From Bacteroidales bacterium (GTDB taxonomy: Bacteria > Bacteroidota > Bacteroidia > Bacteroidales > UBA932), in the NCBI GenBank assembly GCA_017477245.1, contig JAFUWY010000034.1, forward strand, positions 40,515 through 104,514: 64,000 nucleotides of DNA, given 5' to 3'. Below, in pieces: positions 25,314 to 34,027 of the stretch. Below the pieces are notes generated by a model. The model was not told where the DNA came from. It worked only from the letters and a program-made list of their open reading frames with translations, and did no database searches. How positions within the stretch are numbered: position 1 is the stretch's first letter; every line of letters begins with the position of its first letter. A program made the position numbers and the translations under genes.

Positions 25314-26567
25314 ATGAACGAACAGCAAATCCTCAAGGCGTACGAGATCGCCAAAGAGCGCTATGCCGCCATCGGCGTAGACACCGACAAAGCCATCGCT
25401 GAACTCGAGAAGCAGCAAATCTCCCTGCATTGCTGGCAGACCGACGACGTGATCGGGTTCGAGAGCAAGGACGGTCTTTCCGGCGGTATCCAGACGACCG
25501 GCAACTATCCCGGACGCGCCCGCAACATCGACGAAGTCCGCAAGGACCTCGAGTTCGTGAAGACCCTTCTCGCCGGCAACCACCGCATCAACCTCCACGA
25601 GATCTACGGTGACTTCGGCGGCAAGTTCGTCGACCGCGACCAGGTGGGCATCGAGCATTTCCAGAGCTGGATCGACTGGGCCAAGGCCAACAACTTCAAG
25701 TTGGACTTCAACTCCACTTCCTTCGGCCACCCGAAGAGCGGCGACCTCTCCCTTGCGAATCCCGATCCCGCCATCCGCGAATTCTGGATCGAGCATACCA
25801 AGCGCTGCCGCCGCATCGCCGACGCGATGGGCAAGGCCCAGAACGACCCTTGTATCATGAACATCTGGGTCCACGACGGATCCAAGGACCAGACCGTCTA
25901 CCGCAAGCGCTACCGCGAAATCCTCGCCGCTTCCCTGGATGAGATCCTCAAGGAGGACCTGCCCGGCATGAAGAGCTGCGTCGAGGCCAAACTCTTCGGC
26001 ATCGGCCTGGAGAGCTACACCGTCGGCTCCATGGACTTCTTCGAGGGCTACTGCGCTACCCGCAAGGTCATGTACACCCTCGACACCGGCCACTACGAGC
26101 CCACCGAGAACATCGCCGACAAGATTTCCGCCCTGCTGCTCTATGTGCCTGAGCTGATGCTCCACGTCTCCCGTCCGATCCGCTGGGATTCCGACCACGT
26201 GACCATCATGAACGACCCGACCCTTGATTTCTTCAAAGAGCTGGTCCGCGCAGACGGCCTGCACCGCGCCCACGTCGGCCTCGACTACTTCGACGCCTCC
26301 ATCAACCGCATCGGTGCCTACATCATCGGTACCCGCGCCACGCAGAAGTGCATCCTGAGCGCCCTGCTCGAGCCGCTCGCCAAGCTGCGTGAGTACGAGG
26401 ATGCCGGCAAGGGCTTCCAGCGTCTGGCCCTGCTCGAGGAGGCCAAGACCCTGCCGTTCGGCGCCGTGTACGATTACTTCAACTGCAAGAACAACGTCCC
26501 CGTGGGTGAGGAGTTCATCGGCTGCATCGAGCAGTACGAGAAGGACGTCACCTCCAAGCGTTGCTAA
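25314..26567 (+). CDS. rhaA: L-rhamnose isomerase
   Basis: 417 residues, nearly the length of the E. coli enzyme. It isomerises L-rhamnose to L-rhamnulose in a metal-dependent TIM barrel. Recognisable segments are ISLHCWQTDDV, LDFNSTSFGHPKSGDLSLANPD, NIWVHDGSKD, and LDTGHYEPTE with metal-binding acidic and His residues, and WDSDHVTIMND. Between rhaB and rhaT on the same transcript. Confidence 0.95.
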   Translation: MNEQQILKAYEIAKERYAAIGVDTDKAIAELEKQQISLHCWQTDDVIGFESKDGLSGGIQTTGNYPGRARNIDEVRKDLEFVKTLLAGNHRINLHEIYGDFGGKFVDRDQVGIEHFQSWIDWAKANNFKLDFNSTSFGHPKSGDLSLANPDPAIREFWIEHTKRCRRIADAMGKAQNDPCIMNIWVHDGSKDQTVYRKRYREILAASLDEILKEDLPGMKSCVEAKLFGIGLESYTVGSMDFFEGYCATRKVMYTLDTGHYEPTENIADKISALLLYVPELMLHVSRPIRWDSDHVTIMNDPTLDFFKELVRADGLHRAHVGLDYFDASINRIGAYIIGTRATQKCILSALLEPLAKLREYEDAGKGFQRLALLEEAKTLPFGAVYDYFNCKNNVPVGEEFIGCIEQYEKDVTSKRC

Positions 26568-26580
26568 TCCCTGCTGAAGT

Positions 26581-27609
26581 ATGGGTTCCTCCATTTTTCT
26601 GGGCCTGCTGATCATCGCGATCGGGTCGTTCTGCCAGTCTAGCTGCTACGTCCCGATCAACAAGATCAAGCAGTGGAGCTGGGAGAGCTACTGGCTCATC
26701 CAGGGCGTCTTCGCCTGGCTGGTCTTCCCCTTCCTGGGGGCGCTCCTCTCCCTGTCCGGGACGGGCGGCAGCTTCGGTGACCTGCTCGGCATGATGAATG
26801 CCGACCCGAAGAACACCTGGCTGACCATCCTCTTCGGCGCCCTGTGGGGTGTCGGCGGCCTGACCTTCGGCCTGTCGATGCGCTATCTCGGCGTGGCCCT
26901 CGGCCAGAGCATCGCCCTCGGGCTCTGCTCCGGTCTCGGCGCCATCCTCGGTCCGGTCTTCACCGGCCAGGCCCACACGCTGACCTCCGCCATCTGGATC
27001 GGCGTGGTCGTCACGATCATCGGCATCGCCATCATCGGCATCGCCGGTGCGATGAAGGCCAACGCCCTCCCCGAGGAGGAGAAGAAGAAGGCCGTCAAGG
27101 ACTTCAACTTCCCCAAGGGCATCGTGATCGCCGTCCTGTGCGGCTTCATGAGCGCGTGCTTCAACATCGGCCTGAACTTCGGCAAGGACCTCTTCCTCGA
27201 GGGCACCAAGCCGATCTTCCAGTCGCTGCCTGCCACGATGCTCGTGACCTTCGGCGGATTCCTCACCAACGCCTGCTACTGCCTCTACCAGAACAGCAAG
27301 AACAAGACCTTCGGTGACTACAAGCAGGGGGCCCTCTGGGGCAACAACCTCCTGTTCTGCTGCCTCGCCGGCCTGCTCTGGTACAGCCAGTTCTTCGGCC
27401 TGAGCCTCGGCAAGGGATTCCTGACCGACTTCCCGGTGCTGCTGACCTTCAGCTGGTGCATCCTGATGTCGCTCAACGTCATCTTCTCCAACGTCTGGGG
27501 CATCATCCTCAAGGAGTGGAAGGGCTGCTCGAAGAAGACCATCGCCGTGCTGCTCTGCGGCCTGGCGGTCCTCATCTTCAGCATCTTCCTCCCGCAGCTC
27601 ATCGGCTAA
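26581..27609 (+). CDS. rhaT: L-rhamnose/proton symporter
   Basis: 342 residues, about ten membrane helices, with the RhaT family opening G-x-x-x-x-x-x-Q-S-S-C-Y-V-P-I-N-K and W-S-W-E-S-Y-W. It matches RhaT of the drug/metabolite-like transporter group, importing L-rhamnose across the inner membrane with protons. It starts 13 bases after rhaA and ends at a strong terminator. Its presence shows that free rhamnose, released by periplasmic enzymes, is the imported form. Confidence 0.95.
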   Translation: MGSSIFLGLLIIAIGSFCQSSCYVPINKIKQWSWESYWLIQGVFAWLVFPFLGALLSLSGTGGSFGDLLGMMNADPKNTWLTILFGALWGVGGLTFGLSMRYLGVALGQSIALGLCSGLGAILGPVFTGQAHTLTSAIWIGVVVTIIGIAIIGIAGAMKANALPEEEKKKAVKDFNFPKGIVIAVLCGFMSACFNIGLNFGKDLFLEGTKPIFQSLPATMLVTFGGFLTNACYCLYQNSKNKTFGDYKQGALWGNNLLFCCLAGLLWYSQFFGLSLGKGFLTDFPVLLTFSWCILMSLNVIFSNVWGIILKEWKGCSKKTIAVLLCGLAVLIFSIFLPQLIG

Positions 27610-27633
27610 GGGAGATCCTACCGACATGCATGA

Positions 27634-27665
27634 TTACGGCGGCCCGGCGGGTCGCCGTAATTTGT
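27634..27665 (+). terminator. Terminator of the rhaBAT operon
   Basis: TTACGGCG (27634-27641) pairs with CGCCGTAA (27653-27660), extended by GCCC/GGGT around a GGC loop, and is followed by TTTG. Confidence 0.8.
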
Positions 27666-27676
27666 ATAAAAATACC

Positions 27677-27684
27677 TATCTTTG
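27677..27684 (+). promoter_or_regulatory. -7 box for the PL1 gene
   Basis: TATCTTTG, an exact TAnnTTTG match 24 bases before the ATG at 27709, directly after the rhaBAT terminator. It indicates that the lyase gene has its own promoter. Confidence 0.55.
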
Positions 27685-27708
27685 GACAAAACCAATCAAC
27701 CCGGATCC

Positions 27709-28959
27709 ATGAAAAGATTCCTCCTCCCCCTCCTGGCGGCCTGCCTGGCCGCCGGATGCGCCTCCGAACCGGCTGAGCCCCTCGCCTTCCCCGGGGCCGA
27801 AGGGTTCGGCAAATACACCACCGGCGGCCGCGGCGGCCGGGTGATGATCGTCACCAACCTCAACGACCACGGTCCGGGGAGCCTCCGCGAGGCCGTCGAG
27901 GCCAGCGGGCCGCGCATCGTCGTGTTCGAGGTGGACGGCGACATCCACCTGGAGACACCCCTGCGCATCGAGAACGACGACATCACCATCGCCGGCCAGA
28001 GCGCACCGGGCGACGGCATCTGCCTGTGCGACTGCCAGTTCACGATCGACGCCAGCAACGTCATCGTGCGCTACATCCGCTGCCGGCTCGGCGACAAGGT
28101 CGCCCATGATTCCGACGCCGTGGGCGGCGGACGCTATGGCCAGAAGAACGTCATCCTCGACCACATCAGCGCCTCCTGGTCCATCGACGAGTGCCTGTCC
28201 ATCTACAAGACCGAGAACCTCACGGTGCAGTGGTGCCTGATTGCCAACAGCCTGCGTGCGTCCAAGCATACCAAGGGGCAGCACGGTTTCGGCGGCATCT
28301 GGGGCGGCCTCAACGCCACCTTCCACCACAACCTGCTGGCCAATCACTCCAGCCGCAACCCGCGATTCTCCTCCGTCGAGGGCACGGAGAACGTAGACTA
28401 CCGCGGCAACGTCGTCTATAACTGGGGCTTCATGCCGGCCTACGGCGGCGGCCGCGGCGGCAAGATCAACTTCTGCTACAACTACTACAAGCCGGGGCCC
28501 GGCACCGACCATCCCGACCACATCCTCAACGTCTCGGATGACGGCACGAGCCGCTACTACGTCGAGGGCAACTTCGTGGACGGGCAGCCCGCGGTCACCG
28601 CGGACAACCGCCTGGCCGTCAAGGGCAAGAACCCGGAGGTCGCCGTCGTGGACACGGAGTTCCCCCGCATGGATTTCCCGCTGGAGAGCAAGCCCGCCGA
28701 CCTGCTGGCAGCCGTGCTGAAGGGCGTGGGCTGCAGCCACCGGCGCGATTCCTTCGATACCCAGGTCATCGAGCAGGTCCGCACGGGCACGGCCCCCTGG
28801 GGCGACCGCGGCTTCGTCAACACCCCCGAAGAATGCGGCGGCTACCCCGTCCTCGCCCACAAGGAGCCCCTGCCCGACCTCAACAGAAACGGCATCCCGG
28901 ACAAGCTGGAACGCCGTTACTCTGACATCGAAGACTACCTGAACTCCCTGGTCCGCTAG
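27709..28959 (+). CDS. Pectate lyase-like lipoprotein, PL1 family
   Basis: 416 residues from MKRFLLPLLAACLAAGCAS; lipobox AAGC with Cys at 17. Beta-helix protein with the PL1 opening AFPGAEGFGKYTTGGRGGRV and VTNLNDHGPGSLREAVEASGPR, then TIAGQSAPGDGI, RYIRCRLGD, and IDHISASWSIDE-like segments. This is the pattern of Bacteroidota PL1 (PL1_2-type) pectate lyases, which cleave polygalacturonan by beta-elimination, leaving a 4,5-unsaturated uronyl end. An EF-hand-like or dockerin-like tail, DLNRNGIPDKLE, is at the C-terminus. Lies just after rhaBAT but has its own promoter. Confidence 0.87.
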   Translation: MKRFLLPLLAACLAAGCASEPAEPLAFPGAEGFGKYTTGGRGGRVMIVTNLNDHGPGSLREAVEASGPRIVVFEVDGDIHLETPLRIENDDITIAGQSAPGDGICLCDCQFTIDASNVIVRYIRCRLGDKVAHDSDAVGGGRYGQKNVILDHISASWSIDECLSIYKTENLTVQWCLIANSLRASKHTKGQHGFGGIWGGLNATFHHNLLANHSSRNPRFSSVEGTENVDYRGNVVYNWGFMPAYGGGRGGKINFCYNYYKPGPGTDHPDHILNVSDDGTSRYYVEGNFVDGQPAVTADNRLAVKGKNPEVAVVDTEFPRMDFPLESKPADLLAAVLKGVGCSHRRDSFDTQVIEQVRTGTAPWGDRGFVNTPEECGGYPVLAHKEPLPDLNRNGIPDKLERRYSDIEDYLNSLVR

Positions 28960-29098
28960 GTCCCCTACAGCAAACAGCTACCCCCTCCGACTCGGCTTCC
29001 ATCCTCGCTTCCCGCTGGCGCGGGAACCGGATCCGGCGCAACGGATCCTGCTGCGGCTGAGCCTTCGTCGGAGGGGGTAGCTGTTTGCTACAGGGGAC
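28960..29098. repeat. Large inverted-repeat element A
   Basis: Arms 28960-28991 and 29067-29098, each 32 bases, are almost perfect reverse complements (two mismatches inside), sharing the core AGCAAACAGCTACCCCCTCC. The 75-base interior holds nested short repeats (GGATCC units at 29024 and 29044). It begins one base after the PL1 stop. RNA or single-stranded DNA of this stretch would form a long cruciform. The remaining gene-free bases up to 29171 carry a Bacteroidales-typical GGAGCGAAGCGACAGAGG stretch and nothing coding. Confidence 0.8.
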
Positions 29099-29171
29099 TC
29101 GGAGCGAAGCGACAGAGGGGGTATCGGGGGAACCCTCCCCCGTCATTCCGACAGGAATTAAGTCGATGCCG

Positions 29172-31256
29172 TCAAGGCATCGGCTTCAATCCTTCCCAAC
29201 GGACATTCCAGGTGCCGTCCTTCGGGAAACCGGGATTCTCGACCTCGCAACCGTCCCAGCCAGCGCACATCAGCGCGACAGCGGTCAGCAGGCCGCCGTT
29301 GCCCGGCAGGTAGCAGCGCAGGCGGGCATCCTGGTAGTTGTGGCCGTTGGGCAGGTAGGTATTGGTACGCTGGTCCATCAGGATGGCGTTGACGGCCTTC
29401 TCGGGCTCACCCACGCGCACGGCGTTCATGCAGGTGGTCGGGAAATCCCAACCCCAGGTCTCGTCCCAGTTCCAGTTGTCGTAGACCCAGTCGAAGGTAT
29501 TCTTCATGAGCTCCGGCTCCATCTGCGGGGTCTGCGGGAGCACGCCCAGCGCGGCCAGCACGGCCATGTGGTCGGAGTACATGCGGATGTCCTCGTAGGT
29601 ATCCGGCTCGCTCTCGGCGGCCAGGTACAGGCCGTCCTTGGAGGCCAGGTGCGAAAGCTTGGCGATGATCTCGTCCCACTTCGCATCGCGCGGCAGGCCC
29701 TTGCGCTCGCGCCAGAGCTGTGCGGTGCTCAGGCCGAAGTGCCAGTAGGACAGCTCGTAGGGCGGGTTGACCGTCTTGGCGGCCTTGAGCGTCTCCTGGG
29801 CAGCGATGCAGCCCTTGAGGATGTAGCGGTCGTTCTCCGCATCGTAGGTCACGAAATCCGCCATGAACTCCGCCGTCTCCTGGATCAGGTCGAAATACTG
29901 GTCGATCACGGCCTGCGAAGGGTTGGCGCGGTAGAGCAGCTCCGCGAGGTAGATCAGGTGCGGCTGCTGCCAGATCAGGAAGGAGCCGGTGTTGGAGGGG
30001 GCCTCCATGCCGGACGGGTCCGTCATCTTCATCCAGCGGACACCCTTGAATCCCTGGCGCTCCGCGATGGAACGGGCCACGGGCTCCACCTTGCCGTACC
30101 ACGGCAGGGTGCGTGCGATCAGGTCCTCATGTCCCCAGAGCGGGAAATGCGCCTGGTGCCACCAGATCATCTCCATGTGGAACTTGCCGTACCAGGAATT
30201 GTACGTGAGGCCGGTCTCCTGCGGCGGCGTGTCGCTGGCGCAGTTGACGGCGAGCAGGTACTGGCTCAGCACGACGCGGCGCTCCAGCTCGGAAGCGCGG
30301 GGATCGGTACAGCGGCTGAAGTCCACGACGCCGCCCTCCTGCCAGAACTTCCGCCAGTAGGAGGATGACGCGGTGCGGGAAGCGGCGGCAGTCTCGGCCG
30401 TAAGGTCGGGCCGCTGCTCGCTGAAGAGTGCCGTGAAGTTCAGGGCCTTGCCCTCCGCGATGAGGCGAGCCTCGTTGGGGGCGACCATCTCGATACGGCC
30501 GTTGTCGTAGGACACCTTGATGTAGTACACCGTGTCATCCAGGGTATGGCGCAGGATGGCCACGCCCTCGCCCTGCTCCACGATCTCGGTGCTGTGCAGC
30601 TCGTCCTTGGTCCAGTCGCAGGCGTCGTCGGAGTGCCCGCCGGTCGGATACGGCATCCGGAAACGGATGGCGGCCGGCTCCTCGGACTGCACCGACACGG
30701 CCACGAGGTCCCGGTCGGGATCGCAGGAGGTCAGCACGTCGTAGCGCTCGCCATCAGCCAGGAACGAGGAGCGGATCACGCCGTTCCACATGTCCAGGGT
30801 CTGGTCGATGCCGGTCAACCCGTCCTCTTCGATGTCGGCGAAGCCGATCACGCCGAGATGCAGGCGGTGGGGGTTGATGCGGTACCAGTTGGAGGCATCC
30901 TGCCCGCGACCCTCGCGGATCTGGCAGGCGTACAGCTCCTCATGGCCCCGGCCGAAATCATACGGAAGCAGGGTCTCCTCGAACTTCAGTTCATCGGGAT
31001 TGGCGAAAGAGTGCCAGCCCCACTGGGACTGCGTCCCGAGGGGAACGCCCTTGCTGTAGCGCTCCGGGAAGGTCTGCAGGCCGGTCACGTCGGCCGTGAA
31101 GGCGAAGCGGCCGTTGCCGACGGACAGCGATGCGAGCGGGTCCAGCGCGGTGATGTGGGGGTTGTTGCGCGCCACCAGCGCCGCACGGTCGATCTTGCCG
31201 CCGCTGCACGCGGCCAGCGTCAGGGCAATCGTCAGGAGAAGGGTTAAACGTTTCAT
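29172..31256 (-). CDS. Six-hairpin glycosidase-like lipoprotein
   Basis: 694 residues; signal MKRLTLLLTIALTLAACSG with a lipobox, so surface- or periplasm-anchored. The N-terminal 270 residues are beta-rich; from about 300 on, alternating helices with W/Y-rich motifs (YNSWYGKFHMEMIWWHQAHF, SFLIWQQPHLIYLAELLYR, NWNWDETWGWDFP) suggest an (alpha/alpha)6 barrel as in GH65/GH95-like or related families. The GH family is not assigned. Expected role: hydrolysis of an oligosaccharide from pectin or mucin-like glycans. A short hairpin CGATGCC/GGCATCG sits at its stop codon. Convergent with the PL1 gene; upstream of it lies nrdG. Confidence 0.7.
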   Translation of the reverse strand: MKRLTLLLTIALTLAACSGGKIDRAALVARNNPHITALDPLASLSVGNGRFAFTADVTGLQTFPERYSKGVPLGTQSQWGWHSFANPDELKFEETLLPYDFGRGHEELYACQIREGRGQDASNWYRINPHRLHLGVIGFADIEEDGLTGIDQTLDMWNGVIRSSFLADGERYDVLTSCDPDRDLVAVSVQSEEPAAIRFRMPYPTGGHSDDACDWTKDELHSTEIVEQGEGVAILRHTLDDTVYYIKVSYDNGRIEMVAPNEARLIAEGKALNFTALFSEQRPDLTAETAAASRTASSSYWRKFWQEGGVVDFSRCTDPRASELERRVVLSQYLLAVNCASDTPPQETGLTYNSWYGKFHMEMIWWHQAHFPLWGHEDLIARTLPWYGKVEPVARSIAERQGFKGVRWMKMTDPSGMEAPSNTGSFLIWQQPHLIYLAELLYRANPSQAVIDQYFDLIQETAEFMADFVTYDAENDRYILKGCIAAQETLKAAKTVNPPYELSYWHFGLSTAQLWRERKGLPRDAKWDEIIAKLSHLASKDGLYLAAESEPDTYEDIRMYSDHMAVLAALGVLPQTPQMEPELMKNTFDWVYDNWNWDETWGWDFPTTCMNAVRVGEPEKAVNAILMDQRTNTYLPNGHNYQDARLRCYLPGNGGLLTAVALMCAGWDGCEVENPGFPKDGTWNVRWEGLKPMP

Positions 31257-31269
31257 AAGAAGGGTTGGG

Positions 31270-31740
31270 TTAACGGTTGGTGTCTATGCCTTTGTGCCAG
31301 AAGCGCGGCGTGATGTCCTCGCCATGGTAATACATCCGCTGGTTGGTGGTCCGCTCGTTGAGCGGGCCGTATTCAGCGATGTAGGGGCCGACCTTGACGT
31401 AGTCGAAAGCGGCGTAGATCTCCGGCTCGACCTCGGGCCGGCCTGAGTAGACGGCCCGCTCGATGCCGGGATGGTGCTCGCGCAGGTGCGCGGCGATGCG
31501 CAGCAGCGCATCCTTGTCGCGCCCCTCGCCGAGGAGCAGGAAACAGTTGACGCCGAAATTGGCTGCGATCAGCCGGTCTACGACCTCCGGGGTCAGTTCT
31601 TCCCCGATGTCGTCCTTCAGGAACGGAGAGTGGCATCCTATGCAGGAACCCCGGCAGTTGGAAATCTCAACTGCCAGGGTTACCCTGCCCGGAACCTCCT
31701 CAAGGACGATATCCGTGAGTTCCGGGACGTACTTAATCAT
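31270..31740 (-). CDS. nrdG: Anaerobic ribonucleotide reductase-activating protein
   Basis: 156 residues. Radical SAM protein that uses a 4Fe-4S cluster and S-adenosylmethionine to generate the glycyl radical on NrdD. The cluster ligands are the CRGSCIGC motif (Cys29, Cys33, Cys36). Its start overlaps the end of nrdD by 8 bases, so translation is coupled. The pair supplies dNTPs without oxygen. Confidence 0.95.
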   Translation of the reverse strand: MIKYVPELTDIVLEEVPGRVTLAVEISNCRGSCIGCHSPFLKDDIGEELTPEVVDRLIAANFGVNCFLLLGEGRDKDALLRIAAHLREHHPGIERAVYSGRPEVEPEIYAAFDYVKVGPYIAEYGPLNERTTNQRMYYHGEDITPRFWHKGIDTNR

Positions 31741-33922
31741 TCTTCGGCGTATAGTACCGGTGCTCGGCCTCGATCTGGCGCGGCTCCGCGAAGGAGGATA
31801 CCCGCTTGAGGTAGCCGATGACGCGGGTCAGGTAGTCGAGGTTGGTGCTGCCGCACTTCGGACACTTCGTCAGGGTGTCCTTGCTGATGTAGCCGCAGTC
31901 GTTGCAGACCGTGTTGCGGCAGTTGAAGGTAAAGTAGTTGGTGCCGTAGTGGGCCGCCGTGTTGAGCAGGCTCCGGTACTGCTCCTTGGAGAGGTGCTCC
32001 GCGATGTTCATGTGCAGGGCGGAACCGCCGTCAAGGTACTTGACGAAATCCTCGCCGTGGAGCTTGAACTTGTCGATCATCGACACCTCGACATCCTCCG
32101 GGTTGTAGAAGTAGGAGCTGTAGAGGTTGTGCTTCTCCGAGACGAAGTAGCCGTCCTTCTTGTCCCACTTGTAGTTCTTGGCGGCGAGGTTCTCGGCCGG
32201 CACGAACTCGGTGTTGAACATGGCGTCCTTGGTGCGGTCCTTGCGGTTGGCGATGTTGATGGTCTCGAGGATCGTGTTGACGAACTCGCCGTACTCGGGA
32301 TTCGGGGAGACCTTCAGGCCCAGGAACTCGGCGGCCTCGGTCAGGCCGTTGACGCCCACGGTCAGGTACTGCTTCTTCATGTCGATGAAGCCGGCCTTGT
32401 AGACGTCGAGCATGTCCGCCTTGAGGAAGTCCTTGATGATCTCGTTGAAGGCGATCTGGTACTTGTGCACGCGCTCGGTCATCTCGCGGATGTCCTTGTC
32501 GATGTAGTTGTTGTAGAGGTCTTCCTTGTCGTAGAAATGCGACATCGGGTTGAGCGGCTTGCCGGCCTCGAGGTTGACGCCGCGGCGCTCCAGGAAGTAG
32601 CGGCGCACAGAGTCCTGGATCAGGCGGTTGAGGTTGATCGTCATCACGGACTTGGAACCCGTGGCCACGGATGCGGTGCCCATCGAGTACTGGTGGGTGG
32701 TGTGGTTGTGGCCGTCCTCCTTCTGGATCTCGTTGCGCAGGCGGCAGCAGCTGGACAGGGAATCCGGGCTGTTGGAGATGTAGCAGAAGAAGCTGTGGCC
32801 CTTGGCCCACATCTCGGCGGTGAAGTCGGCGTAGTCCTTGTCCATGTAGTCGTCGCCGCCGTCGGTGAGCAGCGCCATGGTCTCGACCGGGAAGGTCAGG
32901 ATGTAGTGGTTGCGCTCCTCGTTGAACCAGTTCATGAAGTGCTTCTGGAGCCAGTCGAGGGTCTCCCACTTCGGCGCACTGCCGTCCGGGAAGCGGAAAT
33001 CGCCGAACACGCCCTCGAAGTAGGGCTTGTCGAAGTAGCTGATGTTCCAGAACACGGTCTGGTAGCCGCGGTTGCCGGCCGGCATGTTCATCGAGTGGAC
33101 GACCTGCTGGAAGCAGTTGTCGATGACCTTGACCAGGGTCCGGCGCTTGGCGTTCATCTCCACCACGTCGTCCAGGCGGGTGAGGTAGTCCTCGCCGTAG
33201 TCCTTGCGGATGAAGTAGTCCAGGTACATCAGGAACTCCGGCGTGGCCACGGCGCCCATGAACTGCGAGGACACCGAGTACACGAGGTTGATGAACTCGC
33301 CGCAGAAGGACTTGAGGTCGGTCGGGGCGATGGACACGCCGCCGAGCTCGCGCAGGCCGCTCACGAGGAAGGGGTACATCGTGATGGCGACGCAGTACGG
33401 GAAGCCCGGGGTGCCGCTCTCATCGTGCTTGTAGAGGATGTGCGACTCAAGGTCCTTGATGTACTGGTCGGAGAGGGCCCGGCCATACAGGGCCTTGATC
33501 TTGTCCTGCATGATGTAGCGGTTCTGCTTGATGTTGTTCTCCTTGTAGAGTTCGTTGCCCAGCGTCACGATGTTCTTGCGCGTGACGTTGGCGTTGGCGT
33601 CGAACTTGGACCCCGTCGCGGCGTTGGAGGCCTTGATGTAGTCCTTGATGAAGTCCCGCTTCTTGCGCAGGTCCAGGTCGGCGTCGAACTTCTCGATGTA
33701 GGCCAGGGCCACGCGCTTGTTGACGGACATCAGCGACTCCTCGACCTGGCGGCGGATCTCTGCGCTCGTGATGCCCTCATAGACATAAAGGTTGTTGATG
33801 ATCGAGACGACGATGGCGTCGTCACAGTACTCACCGGCTGTTTTGTAGGCCTCGTGGATGCCACGGGCCAGCTTGGCTTTGTCGTACTCTTCAAAAGAGC
33901 CGTTGGTTTTACGTACGTCCAT
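31733..33922 (-). CDS. nrdD: Anaerobic ribonucleoside-triphosphate reductase
   Basis: 729 residues. Class III reductase. An ATP-cone (RKTNGSFEEYDKAKLARGI) fills the first 90 residues and is the allosteric site. The C-terminus holds a zinc site built by CRNTVCNDCGY and KCPKCGS (two CxxC pairs), and the glycyl-radical loop RVIGYLKR near residue 710. It reduces NTPs to dNTPs under anaerobiosis and is activated by NrdG, encoded just downstream. No nrdAB is seen in the window. Probable -7 box TAAATTTG at 33998-33991. Confidence 0.95.
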   Translation of the reverse strand: MDVRKTNGSFEEYDKAKLARGIHEAYKTAGEYCDDAIVVSIINNLYVYEGITSAEIRRQVEESLMSVNKRVALAYIEKFDADLDLRKKRDFIKDYIKASNAATGSKFDANANVTRKNIVTLGNELYKENNIKQNRYIMQDKIKALYGRALSDQYIKDLESHILYKHDESGTPGFPYCVAITMYPFLVSGLRELGGVSIAPTDLKSFCGEFINLVYSVSSQFMGAVATPEFLMYLDYFIRKDYGEDYLTRLDDVVEMNAKRRTLVKVIDNCFQQVVHSMNMPAGNRGYQTVFWNISYFDKPYFEGVFGDFRFPDGSAPKWETLDWLQKHFMNWFNEERNHYILTFPVETMALLTDGGDDYMDKDYADFTAEMWAKGHSFFCYISNSPDSLSSCCRLRNEIQKEDGHNHTTHQYSMGTASVATGSKSVMTINLNRLIQDSVRRYFLERRGVNLEAGKPLNPMSHFYDKEDLYNNYIDKDIREMTERVHKYQIAFNEIIKDFLKADMLDVYKAGFIDMKKQYLTVGVNGLTEAAEFLGLKVSPNPEYGEFVNTILETINIANRKDRTKDAMFNTEFVPAENLAAKNYKWDKKDGYFVSEKHNLYSSYFYNPEDVEVSMIDKFKLHGEDFVKYLDGGSALHMNIAEHLSKEQYRSLLNTAAHYGTNYFTFNCRNTVCNDCGYISKDTLTKCPKCGSTNLDYLTRVIGYLKRVSSFAEPRQIEAEHRYYTPKND

Positions 33923-33990
33923 TATATATGTTGATTTTCGATTGTCCTATGTGGTCCGGAGAGCGGGCATTCCGACTGTAGTCCGGATGA

Positions 33991-33998
33991 CAAATTTA
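33991..33998 (-). promoter_or_regulatory. -7 box for nrdD-nrdG
   Basis: TAAATTTG on the minus strand, 68 bases upstream of the nrdD ATG. The leader is long enough for regulation, but no riboswitch or NrdR-box pair is evident. Confidence 0.45.
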
Positions 33999-34027
33999 GC
34001 CCTTATCCCCGGCAAAAAACCGGAACC

